From the NCBI GenBank assembly GCA_020724025.1, contig DYHU01000025.1:1-18335 (forward strand): a DNA stretch of 18,335 nucleotides, in the 5' to 3' direction. Of this stretch, positions 6,111-13,980 are shown piece after piece. The stretch comes from Syntrophorhabdus sp. GTDB taxonomy: Bacteria > Desulfobacterota > BSN033 > UBA1163. Under the pieces are notes generated by a model that had not been told where the DNA came from, made no database searches, and saw nothing but the letters and a program-made list of their open reading frames with translations. Within the stretch, counting starts at the first letter, position 1, and each line of letters starts with the position of its first letter. Both the position numbers and the translations under genes were made by a program.

Positions 6111-7121
6111 ATGGAAGCCCTGCAAATAAGAGATGAATTAGAATCCCGCAGAGAGTTGAAAAAGGAGTGGCCCTTATCTCTTCTCACCTCGATCGGCAAT
6201 ACGCCCCTGATTCAGGTCCTACAGTTGACAAAGCACCTCAGGGGGGTTCAGATCTTTGCAAAGGCCGAGTGGCTTAATCCAGGTGGTTCTGTAAAGGATC
6301 GTGCGGGGTTGAAAATCATTGAAGATGGGGAGAGGTCGGGTCAACTCAGACGGGATAAGACTATTCTTGACTCTACATCAGGCAATACAGGGATTGCCTA
6401 CGCCATGATCGGTGCAATCAGGGGTTATAGAGTGGAACTGGTCGTGCCAGAAAATATCAGTGAGGAGAGAAAGAAAGCACTCGAAGCTTATGGTGTAAAA
6501 CTGATCTTCACGGATCCCCTGATGGGTTCAGACGGAGCCCTTGTCGAAGCCAATAGGATTTATGAGGCCAATCCGGACTTCTATTTTAAGGCGGATCAAT
6601 ATAACAATCCCTCAAACTGGAAAGCCCACTACGAGACCACAGGAATCGAGATTCTTCACCAGACCAGAGGGAAAGTGACCCACTTCGTTGCAGGCGTGGG
6701 AACTGGCGGCACATTGATGGGTACAGGGAGAAGGTTGAAGGAGCATAACCCCCGAATAAGACTTTTCGGGGTTCAGCCGGACAGCAGCTTTCATGGGATA
6801 GAAGGGTTGAAGCATATTGAAACCGCCATCCGGCCAGGCATTTATGATGAAACCATCTTGAATGGGACATTCTTTGTGAAGACAGAAGATGCCTTTGAAA
6901 TGGCGCGCCGCCTCGCCAGGGAGGAAGGCCTCTGGGTAGGTCCTTCTTCGGGCGCTGCTTTCTGGGCCTCATTAAAGTTGGCGGAGTCGATAGACTGGGG
7001 TGTGATTGTGACCATTTTCCCGGATGGAGGGGCCCGATATCCTGAGTATTGCCTTGATTGTGAAAGACATAAGAAACGGCTCTCAGTTGAACATTCAAAG
7101 CTAAGACCTTCACCCCCCTAA
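6111..7121 (+). CDS. cysM: cysteine synthase, CysM-like
   Basis: A 336-residue fold-type II PLP enzyme of the cysteine synthase/cystathionine beta-synthase family. I-G-N-T-P-L is at 28-33, the PLP lysine is K62 in G-S-V-K-D-R, the substrate loop is T-S-G-N-T-G, and the glycine loop is G-V-G-T-G-G-T. The stretch L-M-G-T-G-R-R-L-K-E-H resembles the mycobacterial CysM that uses O-phosphoserine and the CysO thiocarboxylate, which fits the carrier and JAMM genes upstream; this comparison is from memory. The preferred start is the ATG at 6111, with GGAAG five bases upstream; an in-frame TTG at 6099 would add four residues. The stop codon lies inside a palindromic structure (7078-7146), so end of gene and terminator overlap. 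It is probably the last enzyme of the operon. Confidence 0.9.
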   Translation: MEALQIRDELESRRELKKEWPLSLLTSIGNTPLIQVLQLTKHLRGVQIFAKAEWLNPGGSVKDRAGLKIIEDGERSGQLRRDKTILDSTSGNTGIAYAMIGAIRGYRVELVVPENISEERKKALEAYGVKLIFTDPLMGSDGALVEANRIYEANPDFYFKADQYNNPSNWKAHYETTGIEILHQTRGKVTHFVAGVGTGGTLMGTGRRLKEHNPRIRLFGVQPDSSFHGIEGLKHIETAIRPGIYDETILNGTFFVKTEDAFEMARRLAREEGLWVGPSSGAAFWASLKLAESIDWGVIVTIFPDGGARYPEYCLDCERHKKRLSVEHSKLRPSPP

Positions 7122-7146
7122 AGGTTTAGCCGTTTGGCTGAGAGCC
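7078..7146 (+). repeat. three-stem structured element, copy 1 (possible terminator)
   Basis: An outer stem GGCTCTCAG (7078-7086) with CTGAGAGCC (7138-7146) encloses a small hairpin (TTGA/TCAA, 7087-7098). It also encloses a second hairpin, 7100-7130, with core CCTTCACCCCCCTAAAGG. The same core and layout recur at 7731-7821 with a different but still fully paired outer stem. The element overlaps the last 44 bases of the cysteine synthase gene and is followed by a T-rich run, so it may end transcription of the operon. Confidence 0.55.
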
Positions 7147-7184
7147 ATTTCTTTCTACAAAACGCATTAACCATAAGAGCGCCT

Positions 7185-7273
7185 GTCATTCCCGCCCCGT
7201 ATCAAGTACGGGGTAAACTCCGGCGGGAATCCAGGGGTTTAAAATACTGGATTCCCGTTTTCACGGGAATGAC
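7185..7273. repeat. nested palindromic intergenic element (REP/MITE-like)
   Basis: An 89-base element is bounded by the inverted pair GTCATTCCCG (7185-7194) and CGGGAATGAC (7264-7273). Inside are two further hairpins: CCCCGTA/TACGGGG (7195-7201 with 7207-7213, loop TCAAG) and GGGAATCCAG/CTGGATTCCC (7225-7234 with 7247-7256). This looks like a dispersed intergenic palindrome of the REP or small MITE kind. No ORF and no target-site duplication is obvious. Confidence 0.7.
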
Positions 7274-7316
7274 ATAAGCGGAGACTTTTTCAAAGAGCTA
7301 AAGTGGAACGAGGAGA

Positions 7317-7595
7317 ATGATTTTGAGAATCGCCGGAATCTTTATCATCATCGCAATCCTCTTTTCCTATATCCCGGCAGTTTCGATAGATGGGTGTCCA
7401 GAAGAGGATCATTCCACAAATAAGGGAATGGATTGTGGATACGCTTTCCACTGTCCGCTTGTTCATGACACAGCCATGCCACAACTATCAATCCTTTCCA
7501 TCAATGGCCGGTTGAGATGGATGCCGAACGTATTGAAAATTGAGGAATTGCCAAGGCTCATCTTTCATCCCCCTGAAAGATTATTCAAAATATGA
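7317..7595 (+). CDS. small exported Cys/His-containing protein, unknown function
   Basis: A protein of up to 92 residues that I do not recognise. Residues about 4-24 are a signal peptide. The mature part has possible metal ligands: Cys27, then E-E-D-H, M-D-C-G-Y, F-H-C-P-L-V-H-D. The C-terminal half is basic and ends H-P-P-E-R-L-F. It stands alone upstream of a copper-type efflux operon, which, with the Cys/His/Met content, hints at a periplasmic metal-binding or sensing role; this is inference. Start choice is unclear. The ATG at 7317 lies only one base after AGGAG (7311-7315), while an in-frame TTG at 7323 has the ideal distance, so the protein may start two codons later. Confidence 0.6.
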   Translation: MILRIAGIFIIIAILFSYIPAVSIDGCPEEDHSTNKGMDCGYAFHCPLVHDTAMPQLSILSINGRLRWMPNVLKIEELPRLIFHPPERLFKI

Positions 7596-7976
7596 TCGAA
7601 AGGAATGAAGGAATTTGGCATAATGATTGCTTATAAAATCTATGTAAAGAATGAAGCATTTAAAAAAAATTTCTCCCGATTCGGAGAGAAAAAAGCAATC
7701 AGATTCTTATAAGTCAAGGTAATCAATAATAAAGCTCTTGGCCAAGGGCCTAATGGAAATTAGGTCTAACTTGCTAAAGCCTTCACCCCCCTAAAGGTTT
7801 AGCTATATGGTCAAGAGCTTTTTTGTTTTGATTTTGAACAGAATGGGTCGTAAAGAATACATGAGCCTAACTGTTTAGAATTTGGAAATTTTTAAAATTA
7901 TCTATTTTATTTTCATCAGATTTGGTGTAAAATTGACCAATTTTTACATTCCAAACAGAAAGAAGGTGAAGAGATA
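7596..7976. other. non-coding gap before the efflux operon
   Basis: This 381-base AT-rich gap holds no convincing gene. It contains an inverted pair GATTGCTT (7625-7632) and AAGCAATC (7693-7700) around a hairpin TTTCTCCCG/CGGAGAGAAA near 7670-7691, then the three-stem element at 7731-7821. About 150 AT-rich bases follow, in which the efflux promoter must lie. No promoter match there is good enough to name; TTGGAA at 7882-7887 with TATTTT at 7903-7908 is the nearest, with a poor 15-base spacing. Confidence 0.6.
7731..7827 (+). terminator. three-stem structured element, copy 2, with T-tract
   Basis: The outer stem pairs 7731-7744 with 7808-7821 over 14 positions (one G-T), and the strand then runs into TTTTTTG, as in an intrinsic terminator. 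Inside, 7746-7754 pairs with 7759-7767 around a GGAA tetraloop. A second arm, 7773-7803, carries the core CCTTCACCCCCCTAAAGG flanked by GCTAAA/TTTAGC. The layout matches copy 1 at 7078-7146. It could be a terminator for the small gene upstream, a structured RNA, or a repeat that forms a cruciform. Confidence 0.5.
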
Positions 7977-9281
7977 GTGAGAAATTCGATAAAATTTTTA
8001 AGATTAACCCTCTTTTTCTCCCTCATTTTCCTCTTCTTCTCTTCCTCAGGTCAGGCGGAGAATATGCAACTGAAGCTGGACCTGTTGATTGAAGAGGCCC
8101 TTCAGAATAATCCCGAGATCTTAGCCTCGAAAAAGAGATGGGAGGTTTTTAAAGAAAAGGTCCCCCAAGCCCGTGCTCTTCCAGATCCAATGTTTGGTTT
8201 TGGGATCGTAAGCCTGCCTACCAATTTCAGCTTTAGGGACGAAGATATGACGATGAAGGAGATCTCGATCTCACAGATGTTCCCCTTTTACGGAAAAAGA
8301 AGACTCATGGGAGAAATGGCAGAAAAAGAAGCGGAAGCGGTTTTTAAAGAGATCCAGGAAAAGACCAACAGGATTATCAAAGAAGTGAAATCAACTTATT
8401 TTGAGCTTTCTTACAACTATCGTTCTATGGAAATCACACAGAGGAACAAGGAGATTCTGGAGAGTTTTGTAAAGATCGCTGAGACCCAATACGCCCTTGG
8501 GATGGGGTTACAACAAGATGTGCTCAAGGCCCATGTTGAGGTTTCCAAGATGGTCGATGAATTGATTATGCTGCGCCAGAAGAAGAGAGCCCTGGAGGCA
8601 AAGCTAAATGCCCTCCTCAATCGGTCTCCGGAAGTTCCTGTGGGAGAGCCCACAGAGGTCATTTTTAAAAATCTCCCGTACGCCATCGATGAACTTCAAA
8701 AGATAGCTGTCGAGACCAACCCCACCTTGCAGGGGATGAAGAAGATGGTCGAAGCAAAAGAAAAAGCTTATGAACTGGCCAAAAGAGAATATTATCCTGA
8801 CCTTAATTTCAAATTCGCTTATGGTCAGAGGGATAACAGCCGCGGCCCGGAGGTGATGAAACGAAGAGATATGCTTACAGGAATGATGGAGATCAATATC
8901 CCCATCTTTTATAAGTCGAAACAGGACCGGAAGGTTGCGGAGACGAAAGCTGATATTCAGGTCATCGAAGCCCAGTACCGGGCGATGAAGAATGAGATTC
9001 TCTTCATGATTACCGATATGGGCTCGATGATTCAGAGGGTGGAGAGGCAGTTGGAGCTTTATAAAACCGGGATCATCCCGCAAGCGAGCCTTCAGATCAG
9101 TTCGGCCATGAGCGGTTATCGGGTGGGTAAGGCCGATTTTATGACCCTTCTTGATAGCCGGATGACCCTCTACCGGTATGAATTAGAGTATCATCAGGCC
9201 CTCACCGAATATGAAAAGAATGTGGCAAGTTTAGAAGCTATTGTTGGAAGGCAACTCTTTCAAAAGGGGGAGCAAAAATGA
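7977..9281 (+). CDS. TolC-family outer membrane efflux protein (CusC/CzcC-like)
   Basis: A 434-residue outer membrane factor. Residues 1-28 are a signal peptide ending near G-Q-A-E. The rest shows two long helical repeats with the pattern of TolC-family proteins (E-A-L-x-N-N-P-E near the start, A-Q-A-R-A-L-P-D-P, R-Q-L-F near the end). There is no lipobox, unlike many CusC proteins. It should form the trimeric exit duct of the pump encoded by the next two genes; its stop overlaps the next start (ATGA at 9278-9281), so translation is coupled. The start is GTG at 7977, after a purine-rich ribosome site (GAAGGTGAAGAG). The CusC/CzcC label rests on the neighbours rather than on its own sequence. 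Confidence 0.9.
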   Translation: MRNSIKFLRLTLFFSLIFLFFSSSGQAENMQLKLDLLIEEALQNNPEILASKKRWEVFKEKVPQARALPDPMFGFGIVSLPTNFSFRDEDMTMKEISISQMFPFYGKRRLMGEMAEKEAEAVFKEIQEKTNRIIKEVKSTYFELSYNYRSMEITQRNKEILESFVKIAETQYALGMGLQQDVLKAHVEVSKMVDELIMLRQKKRALEAKLNALLNRSPEVPVGEPTEVIFKNLPYAIDELQKIAVETNPTLQGMKKMVEAKEKAYELAKREYYPDLNFKFAYGQRDNSRGPEVMKRRDMLTGMMEINIPIFYKSKQDRKVAETKADIQVIEAQYRAMKNEILFMITDMGSMIQRVERQLELYKTGIIPQASLQISSAMSGYRVGKADFMTLLDSRMTLYRYELEYHQALTEYEKNVASLEAIVGRQLFQKGEQK

Positions 9282-10498
9282 AAAGATCAATCTGGATGAT
9301 TCTTTTATTATTGATGCCCTGGTTGGTCGCCGGCTGTGGAAAAGAGACGACCACTCATAAAGAACATCAACCAGAGGTAAAACAGGAAGCGAAGAAAGCG
9401 GATGACTTGGACATCAAGGGGCTCACCATGGAGTCGATCCAGAAGGAAGGGAAGATGCAGGAGGTGGCTCCCGGGACAGTACAGATCACGCCTGAGAAAC
9501 AGCAACTCATCGGAGTTAAAATCGGAGCTGTGGAAATGAAACCTCTTGAGAAAGTGATCCGGACCGTGGGCAGGGTGGATTATGATGAGAGGAAGGTTGT
9601 CACGGTCTCACCCAAAATCGGAGGCTGGATCGAAGACCTCTATGTCGATTTCACAGGGCGGTTCGTGAGGCAAGGGGAACCCCTTCTCACGATTTACAGT
9701 CCGGAACTGGTCTCCACACAGGAAGAGTATCTCATCGCACTGCGGGCGAGGAAAGATCTGGTGAAGAGTCCATTCGCAGAGGTAGCGGCAAGCGGGAACT
9801 CCCTTGCGGAATCTGCCAAACGTCGTCTCAAACTCTGGGATATCAGTGACGATCAGATCAAAGCCCTGGAGGAGAGCGGGCAGGCGAAGAAGACGCTCAC
9901 CCTCTATTCTCCCTTTAGCGGATTCGTCCTTGAAAAGATGGCTTATAAAGGGATGAGCTTAATGCCCGGCATGGCCCTCTTCAAACTGGCAGACCTCTCA
10001 GCAGTATGGCTCTATGCGGATATCTATGAATATGAACTTCCCTTCATCCGTCTGGGACAGCAGGCGGCGATCCAGCTTTCCTATCTTCAGGGAGAGACCT
10101 TTACCGGAAAGGTGATCTATATCTACCCTTCCCTCAATCCCGAGACTCGAACTGCAAAGGTGAGATTCGAAATTCCGAATTCTCACGAAAGGCTCAAACC
10201 GGAGATGTATGCCAATGTGGAAATCAAGGTTCACTTGGGGCAAAAACTGGTTGTCCCGGAAGGGGCGATCATCGATACGGGTTTGCGACAGTTGGCCATC
10301 ATCGATAAAGGATCGGGCTATTTTGAACCAAGGGAGGTGAAGGTAGGGGCAAAGGTGGATAATTACTATGAGGTGATCAAAGGGCTCAAAGCCGGAGAAA
10401 AAGTGGTGACGAGCGCCAATTTCCTCATCGACTCTGAATCAAAACTGAAAGAGGCTATTGGAAGCGTTGGTTCAGCCCATGCAGGCCACGGCAAATAG
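9278..10498 (+). CDS. cusB: CusB-like periplasmic adaptor lipoprotein
   Basis: A 406-residue membrane-fusion protein of heavy-metal RND efflux. The N terminus is a lipoprotein signal with lipobox L-V-A-G-C20. After a charged linker, the barrel-lipoyl part begins at about residue 80 and shows the CusB-type signature T-V-G-R-V-D-Y-D-E and S-P-K-I-G-G-W-I, then Y-S-P-E-L-V-S-T-Q-E-E-Y-L. The hairpin domain is short, as in CusB. The tail is Ala/Gly/His rich (A-H-A-G-H-G-K). CusB links the inner-membrane pump to the outer channel and passes Cu(I)/Ag(I) to the pump. The ribosome site GGGGGAG (9265-9271) is good and the gene overlaps the preceding one by four bases. A word-repeat palindrome separates it from the pump gene. 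Confidence 0.9.
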   Translation: MKRSIWMILLLLMPWLVAGCGKETTTHKEHQPEVKQEAKKADDLDIKGLTMESIQKEGKMQEVAPGTVQITPEKQQLIGVKIGAVEMKPLEKVIRTVGRVDYDERKVVTVSPKIGGWIEDLYVDFTGRFVRQGEPLLTIYSPELVSTQEEYLIALRARKDLVKSPFAEVAASGNSLAESAKRRLKLWDISDDQIKALEESGQAKKTLTLYSPFSGFVLEKMAYKGMSLMPGMALFKLADLSAVWLYADIYEYELPFIRLGQQAAIQLSYLQGETFTGKVIYIYPSLNPETRTAKVRFEIPNSHERLKPEMYANVEIKVHLGQKLVVPEGAIIDTGLRQLAIIDKGSGYFEPREVKVGAKVDNYYEVIKGLKAGEKVVTSANFLIDSESKLKEAIGSVGSAHAGHGK

Positions 10499-10506
10499 AA
10501 GTTATG

Positions 10507-10595
10507 AGTTCGGAGTTTCGAGTTCGGAGACTCAAAAAGCTGAAAACCAAATCTTCTTCCTTTGACTCCGAACTCCGAACTAATCACTCCGAACT
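10507..10595. repeat. AGTTCGGAG word-repeat palindrome between efflux genes
   Basis: AGTTCGGAG occurs at 10507-10515 and 10521-10529, and its inverse CTCCGAACT at 10566-10574, 10573-10581 and 10587-10595. The arms can pair in several registers around a loop of about 35 bases. It lies within the efflux operon between adaptor and pump, so it may affect relative expression, or may simply be a lineage-specific intergenic repeat. Confidence 0.65.
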
Positions 10596-10613
10596 GATTT
10601 TATGGAGGATTCC

Positions 10614-13600
10614 ATGATCAATAAACTAATCGAGCTTTGTGCCCATAATAAATTTATGGTTTTCCTTTTAATCGGAATGGCGACCTTATGGGGATTATAT
10701 TCCATTAAGAACATAACGCTCGATGCAATTCCTGATCTTTCAGACACTCAGGTCATCATCTTCTCGCGATGGGATCGAAGCCCTGACATCATGGAAGATC
10801 AGGTTACCTATCCCATCGTCTCAGCGCTTCTGGGTGTTCCGAAAGTGAAAGATATCCGGGGCTTCTCTGATTTTGGATATTCCTATGTCTATATCATCTT
10901 TGAGGACGGAACAGACATATACTGGGCACGTTCGCGAACACTTGAATATTTAAGCAACATCCTACCTCGGCTCCCCCAAGGAGTACAAGTTGAATTAGCT
11001 CGTGACGAAACGGCTATTGGATGGGTCTTCCAGTACGCCCTCGTTGACAAGACGGGGAAAAATGATCTTGCTCAATTGAGATCATTTCAGGATTGGCATC
11101 TCCGGTATGCCCTTCAGGCAGTGCCTGGAGTCGCTGAAGTTGCACCCATAGGTGGTTTTGTCAAACAGTATCAGGTGAACGTGGATCCGAATAAGCTGGC
11201 GGCTTACAACATCCCCATTGAACGGGTGATCGCGGCAGTCCGTGCAGGGAATAATGATGTAGGCGGAAGGTTAGTTGAGTTTTCAGGGCTTGAATACATG
11301 GTTCGTGGCCGTGGTTACATCAAGAAAGTCTCTGATGTTGAAAACATCGTGGTAGGCACCAGCAGAAGTGGTGGTATCCCAATCTTGGTCAAAGACCTCG
11401 GGAACGTCACATTGGGCCCTGACATCAGACGGGGCATTGCCGAGCTCAATGGCGAAGGAGAGGTCGTCGGCGGCATTGTCATCATGCGCTATGGAGAAAA
11501 TGCTCTGAAGGTAATTGAGCGAGTCCGCACAAAGTTAGAAGAACTTCAGCCATCGCTTCCGCCCGGCGTCGAGATTGTGACGACCTATGATCGCGCTGAG
11601 TTGATCGAGCATGCCATCGAGACGCTCAAGGGGACGCTGATTGAAGAATTGGTCATTGTCAGCATCGTGATCATGATTTTTCTCTGGCACATCCCATCCG
11701 CCCTCGTTCCCATTATTACCATTCCAATTACAATTATTCTTTCCTTTATTCCTATGTATTTAATGGGATTGACAGCCAACATCATGAGTCTCGGTGGAAT
11801 TGCCATTGCCATTGGGGCCATGGTGGATGCGGCCATTGTTGTCGTCGAGCAGACGCATAAAAAACTGGAACACTGGGACGCTGCAGGCCGGCCGGGCAGT
11901 TACAAAGACGTGGTGATCAACGCAGTTAAGGAAGTTGGTGGGCCAAGCTTTTTTGCACTTCTTGTTATCGCCGTCTCGTTTATGCCTGTTTTTACACTCG
12001 AAGGGGTGGAGGGTCGTCTCTTCAAACCCCTGGCTTTCACGAAGAACTTCTCCATGGCGATTGCAGCGGTTCTGGCCATCACACTCGATCCGGCCATACG
12101 GTTGCTTTTTACTCACATGGACCCTTATAAATTCAAACCAAAGTTCTTATGCCGCATCGTCAATGCCCTGCTGGTCGGCAAGATCCACAGTGAGGAGACA
12201 CACCCGATCAGCAAGCCCTTGATGAAGATCTATCACCCTGTTTGCGAGTTTACGCTGAGACACAAGTGGGCTACAGTGATTGTAGCGGTGCTCATTGTGA
12301 TCGCCACAATTCCAATCTTTAAAAGGCTTGGTTCCGAATTCATGCCGCCCCTCTTTGAAGGAAATCTCCTCTACATGCCAACCACTTTACCAGGCATTTC
12401 AGTAACAGAAGCGCAGAAATTACTCCAGGTTCAAGACAAAGTATTAAAGACCTTCCCTGAAGTCCATCATGTCTTTGGCAAGGCTGGCCGCGCAGAAACG
12501 GCAACCGATCCGGCCCCATTCTCTATGATGGAAACAGTCGTTCTTCTCAAACCCCAATCGGAGTGGCCTAAAGTCCCGAGATGGTACTCTTCGTGGGCGC
12601 CCGACTGGCTGCAGAAAATTCTTCGGAGAGTCTGGCCCGATCATAAAAGTCCGGATGAACTGATTTATGGCCCGGGGGGCCTTGATGAAAAGATGCGGTT
12701 TCCTGGTGTCTCCAACGCCTGGACCATGCCCATCAAGGCCAGGGTTGATATGCTTTCGACAGGTGTGAGAACACCCATCGGGATCAAGATCATGGGTGCG
12801 GATTTAGAAATAGTTCAGCAGCTCGGCGAGCATATCGAAATGGTTCTGAAAAATGTGCCAGGTACAAAAAGCGTCTTCGCTGAGCGTACAGCAGGTGGTT
12901 ATTTCCTTGACTTCACCCTCAAGCGCGAGGAACTGGCCCGCTACGGATTATCCATTGATCAGGCGAATAACATCGTGATGTCGGCGATTGGAGGGGAGAA
13001 CGTTACGACCACGATCGAAGGACGGGAAAGATATCCGGTCAATGTTCGTTATTTTAGAGAGCTCCGGGATGATGTGGAGAAGCTTAGAAGGGTTCTCGTG
13101 CCGATCCAGGCAGGTGGCACAGGTGCGACCACTGGAATGGGTGGAATGGGAGGAACCATTAGCCCGGCAGGAGGCTCAGGGGTCGGGCGCATTCCTTTGG
13201 GGCAGTTGGCAGAGATATCTCTGAAGACAGGCCCAGCTATGATTCGTGATGAAAACGGGAGGCTCTCCGGCTATGTTTATGTTGATTTTGACACCTCAAA
13301 ACGCGACATTGGGGGTTATGTCGCCGATGCGAAGAAAGCCATCCGAGAAAGTCTGAAACTCCCGGTAGGCTATCAGTTAATCTGGAGCGGTCAGTTTGAG
13401 TACATGGAGCGGGTCAAGGAGCGCCTCTTCATCGTTGTGCCCATCACCATCTTCCTTGTCTTCCTTCTCCTCTACTTCAACACCTTATCGATCACGAAGA
13501 CAATGATCATTTTTCTCGCTGTTCCTTTTTCTGCCGTGGGCGCCATATGGTTCCTTTACCTTCTTGGCTACAACACAAGCATCGCCGTCTGGGTGGGTTT

Positions 13601-13976
13601 GATCGCATTGATGGGTGTGGATGCAGAGACTGGGATGTTTATGCTCCTCTACCTCGATCTGGCCTATAAGGATGCTCAGGCGAAAGGGAAGATGAGGAAC
13701 TGGGATGACCTGAGGGAAGCAATTGTTGAGGGTGCGGTGAAGCGACTTCGACCCAAGGTGATGACAGTGGGAGTGATGTTCATGGCCCTGGTTCCGATCA
13801 TGTGGTCAACGGGCGCTGGCGCCGATGTCATGAAGCGCATTGCCGCGCCCATGATTGGCGGCATCTTCACATCGTTCATTATGGAGTTGGGCGTCTATCC
13901 TGCTATCTACGCCATTTGGAAATGGAACTTTGGTCTGAAGAAGCAGTTACACGCCAGTGGTGAGCCGCTGACATAA
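10614..13976 (+). CDS. cusA: CusA-like heavy-metal RND efflux pump
   Basis: An inner-membrane RND pump of 1120 residues, a little longer than E. coli CusA. The three methionines that carry Cu(I)/Ag(I) in CusA match here as M588 (Y-M-P-T-T-L-P-G), M638 (S-M-M-E-T) and M713 (V-D-M-L-S-T-G), and the first pair keeps the CusA spacing of 50. The proton-relay residues are also present: D405 (A-M-V-D-A-A), E1005 (D-A-E-T-G) and K1048 (R-P-K-V-M-T-V). Extra material relative to CusA lies between M638 and M713 (a W/K/P-rich stretch) and at about residues 832-858 (Gly-rich). An ATG at 10602 is in frame, but its own bases contain the GGAGG ribosome site, so the start is ATG 10614. It forms the CusCBA-type pump with the two genes before it and expels Cu or Ag from the periplasm and cytoplasm. 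Confidence 0.95.
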   Translation: MINKLIELCAHNKFMVFLLIGMATLWGLYSIKNITLDAIPDLSDTQVIIFSRWDRSPDIMEDQVTYPIVSALLGVPKVKDIRGFSDFGYSYVYIIFEDGTDIYWARSRTLEYLSNILPRLPQGVQVELARDETAIGWVFQYALVDKTGKNDLAQLRSFQDWHLRYALQAVPGVAEVAPIGGFVKQYQVNVDPNKLAAYNIPIERVIAAVRAGNNDVGGRLVEFSGLEYMVRGRGYIKKVSDVENIVVGTSRSGGIPILVKDLGNVTLGPDIRRGIAELNGEGEVVGGIVIMRYGENALKVIERVRTKLEELQPSLPPGVEIVTTYDRAELIEHAIETLKGTLIEELVIVSIVIMIFLWHIPSALVPIITIPITIILSFIPMYLMGLTANIMSLGGIAIAIGAMVDAAIVVVEQTHKKLEHWDAAGRPGSYKDVVINAVKEVGGPSFFALLVIAVSFMPVFTLEGVEGRLFKPLAFTKNFSMAIAAVLAITLDPAIRLLFTHMDPYKFKPKFLCRIVNALLVGKIHSEETHPISKPLMKIYHPVCEFTLRHKWATVIVAVLIVIATIPIFKRLGSEFMPPLFEGNLLYMPTTLPGISVTEAQKLLQVQDKVLKTFPEVHHVFGKAGRAETATDPAPFSMMETVVLLKPQSEWPKVPRWYSSWAPDWLQKILRRVWPDHKSPDELIYGPGGLDEKMRFPGVSNAWTMPIKARVDMLSTGVRTPIGIKIMGADLEIVQQLGEHIEMVLKNVPGTKSVFAERTAGGYFLDFTLKREELARYGLSIDQANNIVMSAIGGENVTTTIEGRERYPVNVRYFRELRDDVEKLRRVLVPIQAGGTGATTGMGGMGGTISPAGGSGVGRIPLGQLAEISLKTGPAMIRDENGRLSGYVYVDFDTSKRDIGGYVADAKKAIRESLKLPVGYQLIWSGQFEYMERVKERLFIVVPITIFLVFLLLYFNTLSITKTMIIFLAVPFSAVGAIWFLYLLGYNTSIAVWVGLIALMGVDAETGMFMLLYLDLAYKDAQAKGKMRNWDDLREAIVEGAVKRLRPKVMTVGVMFMALVPIMWSTGAGADVMKRIAAPMIGGIFTSFIMELGVYPAIYAIWKWNFGLKKQLHASGEPLT

Positions 13977-13980
13977 TCAT

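Noticed and set aside
7593..7715. Readthrough of the TGA ending the small exported protein at 7317
   Set aside because: The frame stays open for about 40 codons, but the added sequence is Lys/Phe-rich AT-driven text, no Cys is expected at this site and no SECIS-like hairpin lies at the right distance.
7731..7821. tRNA, tRNA-Sec or c-di-GMP riboswitch
   Set aside because: The arms suggest a cloverleaf, but there is no T-loop GTTC motif, no anticodon stem of correct size and no CCA end; the conserved riboswitch core bases I know are missing.
10507..10595. CRISPR array
   Set aside because: The repeated word is 9 bases, appears in both orientations and has no regular spacers, so it is a palindromic repeat, not CRISPR.
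11760..12116. - strand ORFs inside the pump gene
   Set aside because: They mirror conserved transmembrane coding sequence of the RND pump and show no independent start signals.
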